A stretch of DNA of 60,127 bases, taken from IMG/VR virus record IMGVR_UViG_3300027589_000004, positions 1 through 60,127 of that record. The stretch is one strand, 5' to 3'. The position numbers and the translations under genes are program-made. Below are positions 26,191 through 36,917 of the stretch, in pieces. Each line of letters opens with the position of its first letter. Within the stretch, counting starts at the first letter, position 1. This DNA is from a virus. The notes under the pieces are model-generated. The model saw only the letters and a program-made list of their open reading frames with translations. It was not told the origin of the DNA and made no database searches.

Positions 26191-26643
26191 TCACCCCACC
26201 GAAAGAGAAACGTAAATCTTTCTCGCTGAGAGACCTGTTGGGGTTTCGAGTTCAAGAGTAACTTCGATATCACTTCCAGCTGGGATATCTTCGAGCATAA
26301 TGCGAGTAGAGTAGTCGCCGCCTTGGGTTCGAGAGAAGTAGCTTGTAACGTCACCAACTCCATTCGAATAGGTGATCTTCAAGCCTCCTTGGCTATCTAC
26401 TTCAGCTACTGTATTCTCTCCCCAAGTCAGGAGTGTCTGATAGTCCACGTCAGGACTGTCGTCAGAAGTATCCTCATATGTTCCAAGGGCCACGCTTGGA
26501 GAAAGCCAGATACCCACATCAGTGCAGTCTTCATCCACGTCATCGTTAACAAGCTGAAGGACAATCGTCTCTCCAGAGTTCAAGGATGGAGGAGAGTAGA
26601 TCACTTCATCGTCAATCTTAAAAGAGAACCCGGCGGTAAGCAT
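26191..26643 (-). CDS. Small beta-sandwich virion protein
   Basis: 150 aa, strong SD GGAGGTGA, start sharing a base with the stop of the 693-aa gene. The protein is acidic and beta-rich throughout (ETIVLQLVNDDV, IEVTLELETP), like an isolated immunoglobulin-like domain. Probably decorates or caps a neighbouring fibre. Confidence 0.55.
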   Translation of the reverse strand: MLTAGFSFKIDDEVIYSPPSLNSGETIVLQLVNDDVDEDCTDVGIWLSPSVALGTYEDTSDDSPDVDYQTLLTWGENTVAEVDSQGGLKITYSNGVGDVTSYFSRTQGGDYSTRIMLEDIPAGSDIEVTLELETPTGLSARKIYVSLSVG

Positions 26644-28724
26644 TACTTCACCTCCACAGTGACTAGGATAGATTCGGGGAACTCGACTTCTTGTTTAGCC
26701 GTTGTGACCTTGTATGTGATCGAAGCTCCTGAAGTCAAACCACTGTTAACAAAGGTGATGGGCGCCCGCGTTTCATCTGTATCAAAGTTGTCTAGTTCCG
26801 TCCAAACGTCTCCACTTAAAGCATATAGTTTGTAAGTCAGATACGGTCCCTCCCAGCTACATTCGAAGCTAACTTCTTCTGCAGTCAGAGTATTCACTTG
26901 TACTTTTGTTTTTGGGTAGGTCGGCAAGAATACTGGTATCACGCTTACATGAAGGCCCTTAGAGAGGAGCTCCTCAGTTTGCTCTAATGTAAGTGATCCG
27001 CCGTACTCCTTGAGTAGAGTGATTGGGTATTCAACTACCAAAGCACCAGCCTTTACTACCTTGCGGCCACGTTCATCCCACGACATAGCAGATTCAATTA
27101 GCTTCCTGTTGTGAAGATACACTTCTTCAGCCTTAATTGGCATGCCACCTTTGACAAGTAGATCGATATGCTTTACATCTCGAACTTCTTGCGTGTCTTT
27201 GAATGCCGCTTCACATAGGATCAAATATCCATAGTCGTTCTCGTTACCGTATCCATAAGTTAAAACAAAAGACTCAGGTCCGGTTGCGTACTTCATTCCA
27301 CAAACAGTGTTGGGATTAAAGCCGCCTTCGTCATCCCTAAGGGCTAAGGAACTATAAGAGATACTGTCTCTTTGAGAACAGGAAACAATCGTATCTTCTG
27401 CATCTACTACGATATGTTGGATAGCGTTCTCTTCAGCAGTGACATCTGGAATGACATAGAAGACCACTCGCTGGTTTACAAACTCTTTGTTTGTGAACGG
27501 ATTCAGATCATATGCCATGTACCTGTAGTCATCTCCAATATAGTAAGTCTGCACTTCTACATTGAAAGATGCTGGGATGTTCTCTGCAAAGTGAACAAGC
27601 CCGCTCTTGTTAGACCAAGAGCTAATGGATCCGTATTCGTACTTAACGTCTCTGGAGAATCTAGTTCCATGCAAGGATGCTTTAGTGGTAAGAATACGTT
27701 TCAGATTCCCTTCGTAGTCATACAAGAAAACATTCAAATGCCTGTTGCTTGTAGGGGAGATGGCCAGGTTCTGTTTACCAGCAAATAGAATTGTTTCGCT
27801 GATCATCATTCCAACAAGTTGGCTTGCATACATGTAGGGCCGGTAAGGAGAAAAGGATTGGCGCTCTGCTTCAGGTACTGCATATCTGCGAATAACGCCC
27901 CCGTCATTCTCTACTACTTCGCCTGTGGTAAAGCTCATAAGCCAAGGCTCTTTGTGAGTAAAGTTCTCTGGCTTTACTGGAGCAATAATGTTCTCAGAAT
28001 GTGGCTTAATCCAGTACGTACCACCGCTAGAGAAGTAGTAAGTGAAACCATCTGAGTTAGATTCTACAGTGTAAACTGCCCTATCTGTGTAGATGTCACC
28101 AGTTTCTGGATCGATATCTTCCCAAGTAGCTTCTTCTACTGCTGGAACGTTGTTAAGAATCTGAGTTACTTTTCCCCAAGTACCGTAGGCATCTACAAAG
28201 TAGGCTGTGTAACGTGTTGTTTTCTCATTGAATCTATTAATGAAGTTATTGTATAGCGCGCCAGAAGCCTCTGAGAACAAGAACTCAGAGTTTTGCTTAG
28301 CCTCTTCTTCGTTGCTTACTTTCCTAATCTCCACTCTAGTTGTGCCGGTAGGAAGCACATGCTTGAAGAAGAGCGGTACAAAGTTTCCTTTTTGGTTCTG
28401 ACCTTGGGTGCTTGTTGCTAAGATCTTCTTATGTTTAGTCGTGTACGAGACTCCAGTGAACTCAATGGCATCCGAGAATAAATCACGCCGGCGGTACTTA
28501 ACAAAAGAAGGGGCCATGTAAAACCTAGACACTACATCAATGTTTCTTTGTGGAGTAAGGTGCTCATTCTCTAAGTAAGCTACTGGAACTTCAGTGTTCT
28601 TGTAAGACTGGGTAAGCTTGAACCGCTCAACGCGCTCATGCACATGCACCCTGAAAGGAACAGAAGAGCTTACTTCATTTCCTTCAAGGGCATTGGCATT
28701 TAATCTAAGAATAAGTGATGCCAT
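26643..28724 (-). CDS. Tail appendage protein with Fn3-like C-terminus
   Basis: 693 aa. Mostly beta-structured. The final ~90 residues (VSFECSWEGPYLTYKLYALSG ending in SILVTVEVK) resemble a fibronectin type III module. No enzymatic signature. It sits between the SH-S-H-type fibre (28724) and the small beta protein in one translationally coupled run. Confidence 0.6.
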   Translation of the reverse strand: MASLILRLNANALEGNEVSSSVPFRVHVHERVERFKLTQSYKNTEVPVAYLENEHLTPQRNIDVVSRFYMAPSFVKYRRRDLFSDAIEFTGVSYTTKHKKILATSTQGQNQKGNFVPLFFKHVLPTGTTRVEIRKVSNEEEAKQNSEFLFSEASGALYNNFINRFNEKTTRYTAYFVDAYGTWGKVTQILNNVPAVEEATWEDIDPETGDIYTDRAVYTVESNSDGFTYYFSSGGTYWIKPHSENIIAPVKPENFTHKEPWLMSFTTGEVVENDGGVIRRYAVPEAERQSFSPYRPYMYASQLVGMMISETILFAGKQNLAISPTSNRHLNVFLYDYEGNLKRILTTKASLHGTRFSRDVKYEYGSISSWSNKSGLVHFAENIPASFNVEVQTYYIGDDYRYMAYDLNPFTNKEFVNQRVVFYVIPDVTAEENAIQHIVVDAEDTIVSCSQRDSISYSSLALRDDEGGFNPNTVCGMKYATGPESFVLTYGYGNENDYGYLILCEAAFKDTQEVRDVKHIDLLVKGGMPIKAEEVYLHNRKLIESAMSWDERGRKVVKAGALVVEYPITLLKEYGGSLTLEQTEELLSKGLHVSVIPVFLPTYPKTKVQVNTLTAEEVSFECSWEGPYLTYKLYALSGDVWTELDNFDTDETRAPITFVNSGLTSGASITYKVTTAKQEVEFPESILVTVEVK

Positions 28725-30850
28725 TAGGACACCATATTCTGGATGCCAGCTCTAGTTTGTCCTGCCAAAATGAGAGTTACTTTTACATTTACTACTGCAA
28801 AATCGCTTACATTAGGATCATCATTGGTAGCATCTGTTTCTCTCCAGTCATCCCAAGAGAATGGGTTTCCAGTATAGTCATTTGTTGGAATTTGAATTGT
28901 GATTGTTGAACCACTAATAGAAGCGCCAATGCTGATGGGATCTTCTGAGCCTACTTCTTGCTTGATCGATCCAACTGTGTACCAGGAAGTAGCATCTCTG
29001 CTCACTAGAATAGTCATTCCTAGAATTTCATGCGCGTCAAATCCTGATGGTAGGTTCACACTGACTTGCGCATTGGCAACTTGGTGCCATTGGCTAGGGT
29101 CTCCTCCCGAGCTATTTAAGAATGTGCATTCTTTTCCTTCTTTGCTCCAATGGACGACATTGATCTTGGGCACCACCCATTCATCGAATGTGCCGAATCC
29201 GGTAGTACCGGTACCGTGAACATCTAAAACCCAAGGGAATAGAGAGGTTCCGCCAGTGTCTACCATTTGCCCGACAAACAAACCATCGAACATGCCGGTT
29301 ACTCTGTGAGCGCCAAGCCCGTAGGAGGAGGAAAATAGAAACCCACATTCCACATCTCTAGTGCCATAGCCTGAGTCCGTACCAAAAACATCTGCTTCAG
29401 TAATAGTATGTTCGCCTTCGTTAGCGCCTTTCTTATCAATAGCAGAATGCACCTGCAGTACGTCAGCGCCGTACACTTTCACCTTCTTACCGGCCTCAGC
29501 TCTGATAAGAAGGTCATCATCTCCATTGCGATTAATGGACCAATCTTCTCCGCCAAAAACGACACCATAGGTAGCACCAGATACACTGAGGTACTGACCG
29601 GCAACTCCTCCTGTTTTGCCAAACCAAATGTCTCCACGCATAGCGTTATCGTCATTTAGATAGGCGTCGCTTTGCTTGCCATCTCTGTGTAAGTACTGCG
29701 GAGCGTAGTTGCCTGACATTTCCGAAGGTACAAACTTACCACTTGCTCCTGCTCTGCGAGTCCATCCTGCAATGTATCGCGCGTCGATCATCTCTTCCCC
29801 GTACTCTCCAGTATGGGAATGACTCCTCATCTTTCTACGCAAGTCATCAATAGAAGTGGTGATGTCAGTACCAACAGTAACTACTACGAACTTATCGCCA
29901 GCAGCGACTTCGGCTTCGAGATCGACTCCTGAAATATAGAAACTGCTGTCATCGATATAAGTATAAACAGCGTCTTTATAAGTCTGTCTTGTAGTGTGGT
30001 TCTTCAAATAGAGGAAGCCCGTAGGGATCAGCTCGCCTGCTGCATAGTCCTCAGTTAGAACGGGAGGCAGTACTAGTTGGAAGCCTGTACCCGGATCAAC
30101 ACCCACAAGCTCTGTACCAGTGCTGTATTCGTTCTTGGCCATGTGAGTAAGAGTAGGCAAGCTAACAGTATGGCGTCCCTCGCTATCGGCAGACGCAGAG
30201 ACTTCGCACCCTTCCCCACCTTCGTCGATCTGGATTGGATCCGGGATTACGTTAAACGTAGCGCCAGTGTAGTTTTCTCCGGAGGCGTAAGTCCGAGGCT
30301 TGGTTGTGTAGGTGATCGTTCCACCGCTCGTCGCAGTGTTACAAATAATCTCATTGGTTTGAGATACAAATGTAAACCTATTCGGGAGCGCACCAAGGTC
30401 GTCTGGAGTGTCTACCAAAGTAACTAGAGCGCTGTCGTCGGTTTCTCCAACGTCGATGTCTTCGATATTGTTTAGTGGATACTTTAGAGTGAAGGCATAC
30501 ACGCCAACAGGCACTGCTTGAACAATTACTCTATCGCCCGTAGGGAAGTGAGGATTGAGATTAGCAGCTGGACCAATCAATCGTCCCAAGTTTGCAATAT
30601 CTAGGGATCTGCGACTGTCAGTTAGGTAGTCAGTGGTTGTTTTGGCGCGACCCCATACCATACTAAGACCAGTTTCGTGATCAGTAGAGTACGGATAGGA
30701 TTCGTCGTAGATATCGCCTACAGCCTTCTCTACGTTCTCTACAGCTCGAGCCGCTTGTCTAGCCAAAGCCGTAAGCTTCCCTGCTCTAACGGCCTCGCCA
30801 TCAGAGAATGTGGGTACTACAGCGATTCCCTTTTTAAGTTTGTCAGCCAT
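28724..30850 (-). CDS. Tail fibre protein
   Basis: 708 aa, SD AGGAG. After a helical start (KLTALARQAARAVENVEKAVG) come beta-rich segments. MRSHSHTGEYGEE near residue 345 is a His-rich motif of the type common in phage fibres, and Gly/Asn/Asp-rich trimeric-fibre-like repeats follow (FGKTGGVAGQYLSVSG). The C-terminal ~200 residues form a further beta domain. Likely contacts the host surface; the receptor is unknown. Confidence 0.7.
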   Translation of the reverse strand: MADKLKKGIAVVPTFSDGEAVRAGKLTALARQAARAVENVEKAVGDIYDESYPYSTDHETGLSMVWGRAKTTTDYLTDSRRSLDIANLGRLIGPAANLNPHFPTGDRVIVQAVPVGVYAFTLKYPLNNIEDIDVGETDDSALVTLVDTPDDLGALPNRFTFVSQTNEIICNTATSGGTITYTTKPRTYASGENYTGATFNVIPDPIQIDEGGEGCEVSASADSEGRHTVSLPTLTHMAKNEYSTGTELVGVDPGTGFQLVLPPVLTEDYAAGELIPTGFLYLKNHTTRQTYKDAVYTYIDDSSFYISGVDLEAEVAAGDKFVVVTVGTDITTSIDDLRRKMRSHSHTGEYGEEMIDARYIAGWTRRAGASGKFVPSEMSGNYAPQYLHRDGKQSDAYLNDDNAMRGDIWFGKTGGVAGQYLSVSGATYGVVFGGEDWSINRNGDDDLLIRAEAGKKVKVYGADVLQVHSAIDKKGANEGEHTITEADVFGTDSGYGTRDVECGFLFSSSYGLGAHRVTGMFDGLFVGQMVDTGGTSLFPWVLDVHGTGTTGFGTFDEWVVPKINVVHWSKEGKECTFLNSSGGDPSQWHQVANAQVSVNLPSGFDAHEILGMTILVSRDATSWYTVGSIKQEVGSEDPISIGASISGSTITIQIPTNDYTGNPFSWDDWRETDATNDDPNVSDFAVVNVKVTLILAGQTRAGIQNMVS

Positions 30851-33279
30851 TAGAGAACTCCTAGAATTGGTAACTGTTCAATGCCGTTAGCATTGGGATT
30901 GATAGTGTAGAAGTTAACTCCACCGATAGAGTTGCTGTTGTTATGGGCCTCTGTATACAGTCGGAAACCATAAGGAATAGGCAGGTTCTCAGTGAACTCA
31001 ACTCCCAACAAAGCCGAAGACATCAGGATCTTAAGGCGCACAACATTTGAATAGATAGTCTGGCCGCTAAGAGGATCAATGGCTTTAGCCCTAATAGAGA
31101 CTTCTTCTGGACCATAGATAAGATATGCACCAAGGTTTACTGTATCGTCAGTAGCCGATGGCTCTGGAAGTTCTTTGCCTTCGAACACAAATCTGTTTCC
31201 CCTAATTGTGTCTGGCAAGACTGGCGAGTAAGCTCCCGAAGCTTCTGTAATTGGGTGAATGGCATCTTCGTTCCAAGCATACAAGATTCTCTTCAGACCG
31301 TCTGGGGCGTCGCCGTTCCAATCTACGTCCTCCGGGCCCAGCAACCAACAAGTTGTTCCTAACAAAGAGCCAGACTCTGGAGCTTCTGCAAATTCCATCT
31401 TGGTGTAGTGGACGTCTCCAATCTTTGTTTTGAGATTCGAAGTCACAGTGAATCTTTGCTTAACACCTTCGCTTGTCAAAACATCAACATAAGCGATACT
31501 GTCATTCCAGAAAGCGCCATCGACAATAACTGCAGAAGAGCTTTCACTTAGAGTTGTGTCTGTCTCCACATCTAGCGTTGCGGAACGAATACCTACAGTA
31601 CCGTAAATCGGATCACACTTAAGGATCTGGAACACCCAGAAAGACTCATGACGCAATGTCGGCGAGATTTCCCTTGTCCCTAGATATGTATCTGTTCCGT
31701 CGTAACTGAAGCTAGCGATTGTGTAAAGGCCGCTAGTGTCGGTAAGTGGAGCTGTAAAGAGTCCATAGATCTCACCATCAGAGTTAGATGTTCTGATGAT
31801 CTCTGTTGAGTCAGCCAGCAGACCATTGCCTTTAACGATCTCCATAGTCACATCGATGTCATCTACGGGCTTGCCTTGTTCGTCTAAACACTTTGCAATT
31901 AGCAAAGACGAGTCTGTGCCAAAGTAAACTGGCCCATAGTAGTTAGTGGCGATTTGCTTTGTCGTGCTGGTCAACTCGATGGACGACAGCGAAACCACTT
32001 CAGAACTCAGAACTAAAACCCCCGAGGAAGCCACTACGTTACTAGACTTCACATCTAGATTGCTTTCTTTATTGGTTGTTCTGTGAGAAGACGCTACATC
32101 GTATTCTAACCGAGGTACGCTCTTGTAACTCACATAGAGAGTTCCATTCTTGTACTCTCCTCTTGGGTTTTCTGCAATAGCAGTTCCTCTTGTGTGAGAT
32201 GCCGCCGTAGTCATATAGCCTCGAGTCAAGGAAGAGAAGCCTTTGGAAGTCTTCTCTTCATAAAGAATGGCTTCGTCATCAATAGCCAGAATGCCCTTAG
32301 CAGGGTAGTCTGCGTAATGCTCTTCAAAGAAGAAAGGGATGTAGTCCGCTTCGTCATCGATATCTTCTGACAAGATTAGACTCTGAGCTTGGTAACCGCC
32401 GATCTTAACTAAGCCGAGCGCCTCATCTACTTCGAAAGTGTAGTCTTCTCCAGGGATAAGATCCAAGGTATCTACTTTAGTGAACTCACTTAAGTCTGTG
32501 CCGTCAATGACTACAACACGAACGCTATCTGCTTGAATAGGAAAGTACTTGGTAGCAATTACTCTTCCACCTGAGATAGCTCCAGCTTCTTCCCAATAGG
32601 TAGATACAAGCTCAATTGTGAGCTCCTCATCTCCCGTTGTTACCCAAGGGCCTTTCCAATTACTAATGTAGGCATTCGGTTCTTCATATACGATCTCTCT
32701 ATGTCTCCTAGAAATGTATTCTGTTAAGAAGCCGCTTTCATCTGATGTGACGGTTCTAGAGCCTTCTCCGTACTCTCCAGTGAAGTCATTCACTAAGTCC
32801 CATTTGAAAAGAGTCAGTACTTCATTGGTGTCTGTTCTTACAAAAATACGTGCCCCTAGAGAAGAAGAAATAACTTCTTCAGGTAGTTCGATTTCTTGTA
32901 GAACGTCATCTACTGCATAGTCTTCTCGGGCTACAACAAGAGCAGATGTGTCACCGCGCACTTCTCTGAGATCCCAGCTAAAAGAAACCAATCCATTGGT
33001 TACTACAGGAGTATGGGTCTTTTGGAAATCGCGTGCTCCTACTTTAAGTCGTTTAAATTCTACTTTGTCTAAGTGACCGCTTGTCCATTCATCTAGGTAT
33101 GTGCCTTCCTTCAGAAGATTCTCTTGTTGATTTAGCCACAGGCCTAATGTGTCTGCCGGGTCTTCGGCTGGTAGGAAAACACGATCAAACCTAAAAGGGA
33201 AAATCTCCGCGAGGGGAGATTCTACCTGTTCGGACCTTACGTGAACGTCTACCGGAATAGTTTCAGAAACGATTGGCAT
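30850..33279 (-). CDS. Large baseplate/tail protein with Ig-like domain
   Basis: 809 aa from ATG 33279. The frame is open 150 bases further upstream, but that part overlaps the previous gene, and this ATG lies directly after that gene's TGA with a GGAG site. It is made of beta domains. One near residues 460-530 (DEQGKPVDDIDVTMEIV... TSNSDGEIYGLF) looks like a bacterial Ig-like (Big_1/invasin) domain, a module often found in phage tail proteins that touch the cell surface. No enzyme motif. Confidence 0.65.
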   Translation of the reverse strand: MPIVSETIPVDVHVRSEQVESPLAEIFPFRFDRVFLPAEDPADTLGLWLNQQENLLKEGTYLDEWTSGHLDKVEFKRLKVGARDFQKTHTPVVTNGLVSFSWDLREVRGDTSALVVAREDYAVDDVLQEIELPEEVISSSLGARIFVRTDTNEVLTLFKWDLVNDFTGEYGEGSRTVTSDESGFLTEYISRRHREIVYEEPNAYISNWKGPWVTTGDEELTIELVSTYWEEAGAISGGRVIATKYFPIQADSVRVVVIDGTDLSEFTKVDTLDLIPGEDYTFEVDEALGLVKIGGYQAQSLILSEDIDDEADYIPFFFEEHYADYPAKGILAIDDEAILYEEKTSKGFSSLTRGYMTTAASHTRGTAIAENPRGEYKNGTLYVSYKSVPRLEYDVASSHRTTNKESNLDVKSSNVVASSGVLVLSSEVVSLSSIELTSTTKQIATNYYGPVYFGTDSSLLIAKCLDEQGKPVDDIDVTMEIVKGNGLLADSTEIIRTSNSDGEIYGLFTAPLTDTSGLYTIASFSYDGTDTYLGTREISPTLRHESFWVFQILKCDPIYGTVGIRSATLDVETDTTLSESSSAVIVDGAFWNDSIAYVDVLTSEGVKQRFTVTSNLKTKIGDVHYTKMEFAEAPESGSLLGTTCWLLGPEDVDWNGDAPDGLKRILYAWNEDAIHPITEASGAYSPVLPDTIRGNRFVFEGKELPEPSATDDTVNLGAYLIYGPEEVSIRAKAIDPLSGQTIYSNVVRLKILMSSALLGVEFTENLPIPYGFRLYTEAHNNSNSIGGVNFYTINPNANGIEQLPILGVL

Positions 33280-33280
33280 T

Positions 33281-34153
33281 TCAACTCCATTGATTGCCAG
33301 CTCTTTGTAGAAGCTTTCTGTGGATCTTATTCCCTTCAGGTGCAAGAAGCCTATATCCAGTTTGCTGGCTATTTTCCAGTACGACTTCCTCTTGAAGGAA
33401 GAGCTCTGTAGTGGGATCAAACAGCTCATAAGCGCTTACGCTATCCCAGAAAATTACAAACGGAAACTCTGCATAGTCAGCTTCGATTTCTCCTAAGACT
33501 CCTTCGTATGTAGTTAGAACGCCAGCTAGTGAGTTCAGATAATACTGCCCTCTTTGCTCTACCTCTTCTGGAGTCTCCATAAGATCAGTTAGCTGACTTG
33601 TATTTCTTGCCCTTAGAGATAGAACGTTTGTTGCGCCGAGGTCCAAGTTCTCTTGTGCTTTGAAGGCCAAGATCGTTTTTGTCTTGATGTTGTTACCTAA
33701 CCTCAAGTTCTTGATCTCAAGCCATTCGCATTCGTCTTCGATTAGAGTTGCTTCAAAACTACTAGATTCATTAATCAAGTCGATTAGCTCTGTCACAAAG
33801 AGTGTTTCCCCTGGAGTTCTTGTTGGAATCTCTAACTCCACTTCTTCAGGGTAGTTGTTGTAGAACAGGATCTTCCCCGCTTTGATATCAATCGCAGGAG
33901 CAGTTGCTACCTGTACGCCTTCAGCAGTTCTCAGTGTGATTTGGATGGCGCCCTTGCTTAGACCGCCAACCAAACGACTAAGACTGCCTGTAGCATTGAC
34001 TACAGTGCCATTGGATCGCTCGATAGACTCTGCCTTGAGTCTCAGGCTGTATTGCTCAGCTGACTCGCCAGGGAGCCTTGCAAGGCCCAAGCGGACACCC
34101 TCTTTATCTAAACTCGTTTCAAGTGGAATCCTATAGGGACTATAAGTAGCCAT
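33281..34153 (-). CDS. Baseplate-associated structural protein
   Basis: 290 aa from ATG 34153; a preceding in-frame TTG is less likely. Sequence is beta-rich with a central repeat of Glu/Leu strands (VELEIPTRTPGETLFVTELIDL). It follows the wedge genes, so a wedge or fibre-connecting role is likely. Family not recognised. Confidence 0.6.
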   Translation of the reverse strand: MATYSPYRIPLETSLDKEGVRLGLARLPGESAEQYSLRLKAESIERSNGTVVNATGSLSRLVGGLSKGAIQITLRTAEGVQVATAPAIDIKAGKILFYNNYPEEVELEIPTRTPGETLFVTELIDLINESSSFEATLIEDECEWLEIKNLRLGNNIKTKTILAFKAQENLDLGATNVLSLRARNTSQLTDLMETPEEVEQRGQYYLNSLAGVLTTYEGVLGEIEADYAEFPFVIFWDSVSAYELFDPTTELFLQEEVVLENSQQTGYRLLAPEGNKIHRKLLQRAGNQWS

Positions 34154-35706
34154 CAAGACACCTCAATTTCTGTAAACGCGTCAGCAAAGTAAAGCGTATT
34201 GTTTTCCTTATCGGCTAAGTAACTTAGCTTTAGGAGCTCGCATTCTCTAGTCTCTTCTTCTAGTAGGAGAAGAAGCTTGTGTCCTCTCAGCAATACAATC
34301 CCGGTGTTTTCTGCTGAGATTTCAGAGATAGGCTCCTGTACGTCTACGAAGACACCTGTATAGGAAAGCGTAGTCATTCTGTCTACTGTGCACTGTACAT
34401 AGAACTCCCACTGTCCTGGATCTTCCATTTCGCATCCAAACCTAATGTCTTGCCAATCATCGTATTGCTTGCGATTGGCATTGAATGAGTACTCTCCAAC
34501 ATCCCATGTTTTGTCTTCTTGTAGGAACAGTACGTCTCCGCCTGGATTGATTAAGTAAACGAAAATCTTAGTAATGCCCGTAGAGGGATGGAGGAGGTGC
34601 GCGTGGAACAAGTGCTCCATCTCCCCTGTACTGAAACTTCTTTCGGGCAGAATTCCCATCAGAGAATTATAGCTGATTAGGTTTGCATGGGTTGGTGGCA
34701 CAAACTCAGGCAACCTTGGTTCAAAGATAAGAACCCAATCATTCGTGGAGGCATACACGTATCCATTCTCTGGATGGATGAACCAGTTGTTCACAATGAT
34801 GTTAGACTCAGCGCGTAGCAATCGAGTCTCGTGAAGCAACTCAAAAGCTTCTTCAGCATCTAGTTCTTCTACTTCTGCAGAGAAACTTGTTCTTACATAG
34901 TACTGAAGGAATGACTTGTCTTCTTCGACACGAACGTTTAGGTACAGAGGCGAATCTGTTTCTCTTCCATGGGCCGATAGGAAAGGATGCTCTTGTTTGA
35001 TACCTACTTCAGGGGTCAGCAACAGCTTCCAATCTAAGCTTCTTGACTCATTCCCAATGACCTTATCAACGTACTTGTAGATGTGGTGGCTTTTCTTTGC
35101 ATCATTAAAAGCAAAGCTCAGCGTTTCTGCAATCGTCACGTTGTTGATGTCTCTACCGACAATCTGGAACGTAGCCACTCCGGTAGTTTGCTTGTTGGCT
35201 CGGGGCCTACTAAAGCGTCCACCACTCACCTGTAAGGTAAGGTGATTCGGATAGACTAACGTCTCTTCGATGCTGTTGATTTCATCTTCAAAGTTATCCG
35301 GCGGTTCTTCAGACCAAATACCTTCATGCGAAAAAAGTACATTAGTTACTGGGTCATTTAACGTAATCGTACGTAACCCCCTATCGTAACCCTTCATCAA
35401 TTCAGTCACTGTAGTTACTTCGGACAGTTGTTCCGCATCTCCTGTGACTGTCTTACCCAACCAGTTGCCAGAAATCTTTACGTAAGCGTCAGCTTCATCT
35501 AAAGCAACTGAGTAGACCTCTGCTTTATGTAACCAGTTTTTAAACAGGAATTCATCTTTGTGCTCATGAATGGCGTTAGAACGCTCCACTTCTACTGGAT
35601 CCATAAGGGCCCTTAATAGGCGAGCGGAGTTGGAGGAAGGATCCCAGCCTGCTTTCTGCCAAGCAGGAAACGCCTGCATAGCTTTTCTTGCAAAGAGGCC
35701 ACTCAT
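34153..35706 (-). CDS. Probable baseplate wedge/peripheral protein
   Basis: 517 aa from ATG 35706. The N-terminus (MSGLFARKAMQAFPAWQKAGWD, then LRALMDPVEVE) looks like a small helical docking segment, followed by beta domains. It directly follows the J/gp6-like gene with a start/stop overlap. In contractile-tail phages that place is taken by gp7-like or P2 I-like wedge proteins. Assignment from position. Confidence 0.6.
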   Translation of the reverse strand: MSGLFARKAMQAFPAWQKAGWDPSSNSARLLRALMDPVEVERSNAIHEHKDEFLFKNWLHKAEVYSVALDEADAYVKISGNWLGKTVTGDAEQLSEVTTVTELMKGYDRGLRTITLNDPVTNVLFSHEGIWSEEPPDNFEDEINSIEETLVYPNHLTLQVSGGRFSRPRANKQTTGVATFQIVGRDINNVTIAETLSFAFNDAKKSHHIYKYVDKVIGNESRSLDWKLLLTPEVGIKQEHPFLSAHGRETDSPLYLNVRVEEDKSFLQYYVRTSFSAEVEELDAEEAFELLHETRLLRAESNIIVNNWFIHPENGYVYASTNDWVLIFEPRLPEFVPPTHANLISYNSLMGILPERSFSTGEMEHLFHAHLLHPSTGITKIFVYLINPGGDVLFLQEDKTWDVGEYSFNANRKQYDDWQDIRFGCEMEDPGQWEFYVQCTVDRMTTLSYTGVFVDVQEPISEISAENTGIVLLRGHKLLLLLEEETRECELLKLSYLADKENNTLYFADAFTEIEVS

Positions 35707-36917
35707 CACGCCACCTCAATGTAGTTCACTTCAATTGTGTCGATGTCAGCGAACTCATCTTCTTCTAGATAAAGTGTTTCGCTTTGAATCTCCAAGCTAT
35801 CAAAGTAAGAGATGGCGGTAGACCTAGAAGAGTAGAGAGTTTTGATTCTGCTCTTCTCTACTGTGGGCTTGGCTAGCAGGTTGCTTGCATCTCGCTTAAT
35901 GATTGCTTCCATGTCAGACCTAGAAACCTGCCCGCCTAAGCCAGCACTTTTAACCAAGTCTTTGAGATCTCTCAACAATCTTGCTTCGAACGAGGTCTTT
36001 TCTTGGGCTAGCAAGTTTTTCTTTACTTCTAAAGTGATTTCCAAATTCAATGTGTTCTTAACGGCATGCGAAGCGATTACTGATAGGCCTGGGATTCTTT
36101 GTTTGTCCAAGCGAATCTGTACCGACCTCAGAGTGTCAGCATTAGATTCATACTCTGTGCATAGGATAATCGCTGCACAAGTGCCTGGGCCATAGTAACC
36201 ACTGATGATCTTAGAAGTGATTACTCCAGGAATGTCCAAGCTGCTAAGGAGAACACTATCAGTGTTCCTAGCCATAAGAGAGCCAGAGTATCTTGATACT
36301 CTGAATCTGAGCTGCTCGTCTGTTTCTCTGTCTCGGCCGTTGAGGACCGGATAGAAGTTCGTGACGCGCAATCCTGTGAGGGGTACAGTGTGATTTCGAA
36401 GGACATGTGATCCGATGTTGAAGAGTCGTCCAACAAGAGCTGCTCTTACTGGAATGAAGGCGGCGCTTGCCGTCCGCTCGAGCTGAACGTCTTCTGTCGT
36501 GTAGAAATCCAAGGAGAGGTTTTGTTCATTTTGGTTCCTATCAGAGTGGATACGAGTCCCAGCTGTTACAGTGTAAGAGCCGCTAAACAGATCGCCAAAG
36601 GTTCCACTGGCTACATAGAAAACTACATTCATAGATTCTTTTGTAGCGAAAGCTTGTGTTCCAGCAAGCCTACCACTTCCCATAACTTCAAAGGCCAAGT
36701 CATCTAAGTCCTTGCCCGTAGCAGAGGAAAGTTGGCGCGCGTTATACAGAGTTTGCGTTACCTGAGTTACTTCACTCAAAGCATTGGCGACTGGCTCTAC
36801 AAGAGTCCTATACTTAGAGTCACCGCTAAAGTCAGTGATCCCAAGAGTTCTTGTAAATGTATTACGAAAGCTCTCGACGAAGCTTCTGCTATCTCTAACT
36901 TTAGGTGATACAGCCAT
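35706..36917 (-). CDS. Baseplate wedge protein, J/gp6-like
   Basis: 403 aa, SD GAGGAG. It shows the pattern of baseplate J proteins: an N-terminal helix pair (ALSEVTQVTQTLYNARQL), ATGKDLDDLAFEVMG, VTAGTRI, then GRDRETDEQLRFRVS, and the IPGVI..KII motif followed by YYGPGT. Homologues P2 J and T4 gp6 join wedges around the hub and pass on the contraction signal. It lies directly next to the gp25-like gene, as in other contractile tails. Confidence 0.88.
   Translation of the reverse strand: MAVSPKVRDSRSFVESFRNTFTRTLGITDFSGDSKYRTLVEPVANALSEVTQVTQTLYNARQLSSATGKDLDDLAFEVMGSGRLAGTQAFATKESMNVVFYVASGTFGDLFSGSYTVTAGTRIHSDRNQNEQNLSLDFYTTEDVQLERTASAAFIPVRAALVGRLFNIGSHVLRNHTVPLTGLRVTNFYPVLNGRDRETDEQLRFRVSRYSGSLMARNTDSVLLSSLDIPGVITSKIISGYYGPGTCAAIILCTEYESNADTLRSVQIRLDKQRIPGLSVIASHAVKNTLNLEITLEVKKNLLAQEKTSFEARLLRDLKDLVKSAGLGGQVSRSDMEAIIKRDASNLLAKPTVEKSRIKTLYSSRSTAISYFDSLEIQSETLYLEEDEFADIDTIEVNYIEVA

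Noticed and set aside
33280-33429. N-terminal extension of the Ig-domain protein
   Set aside because: It would overlap the previous gene by about 150 bases; the ATG at 33279 directly after that gene's stop has a ribosome site.
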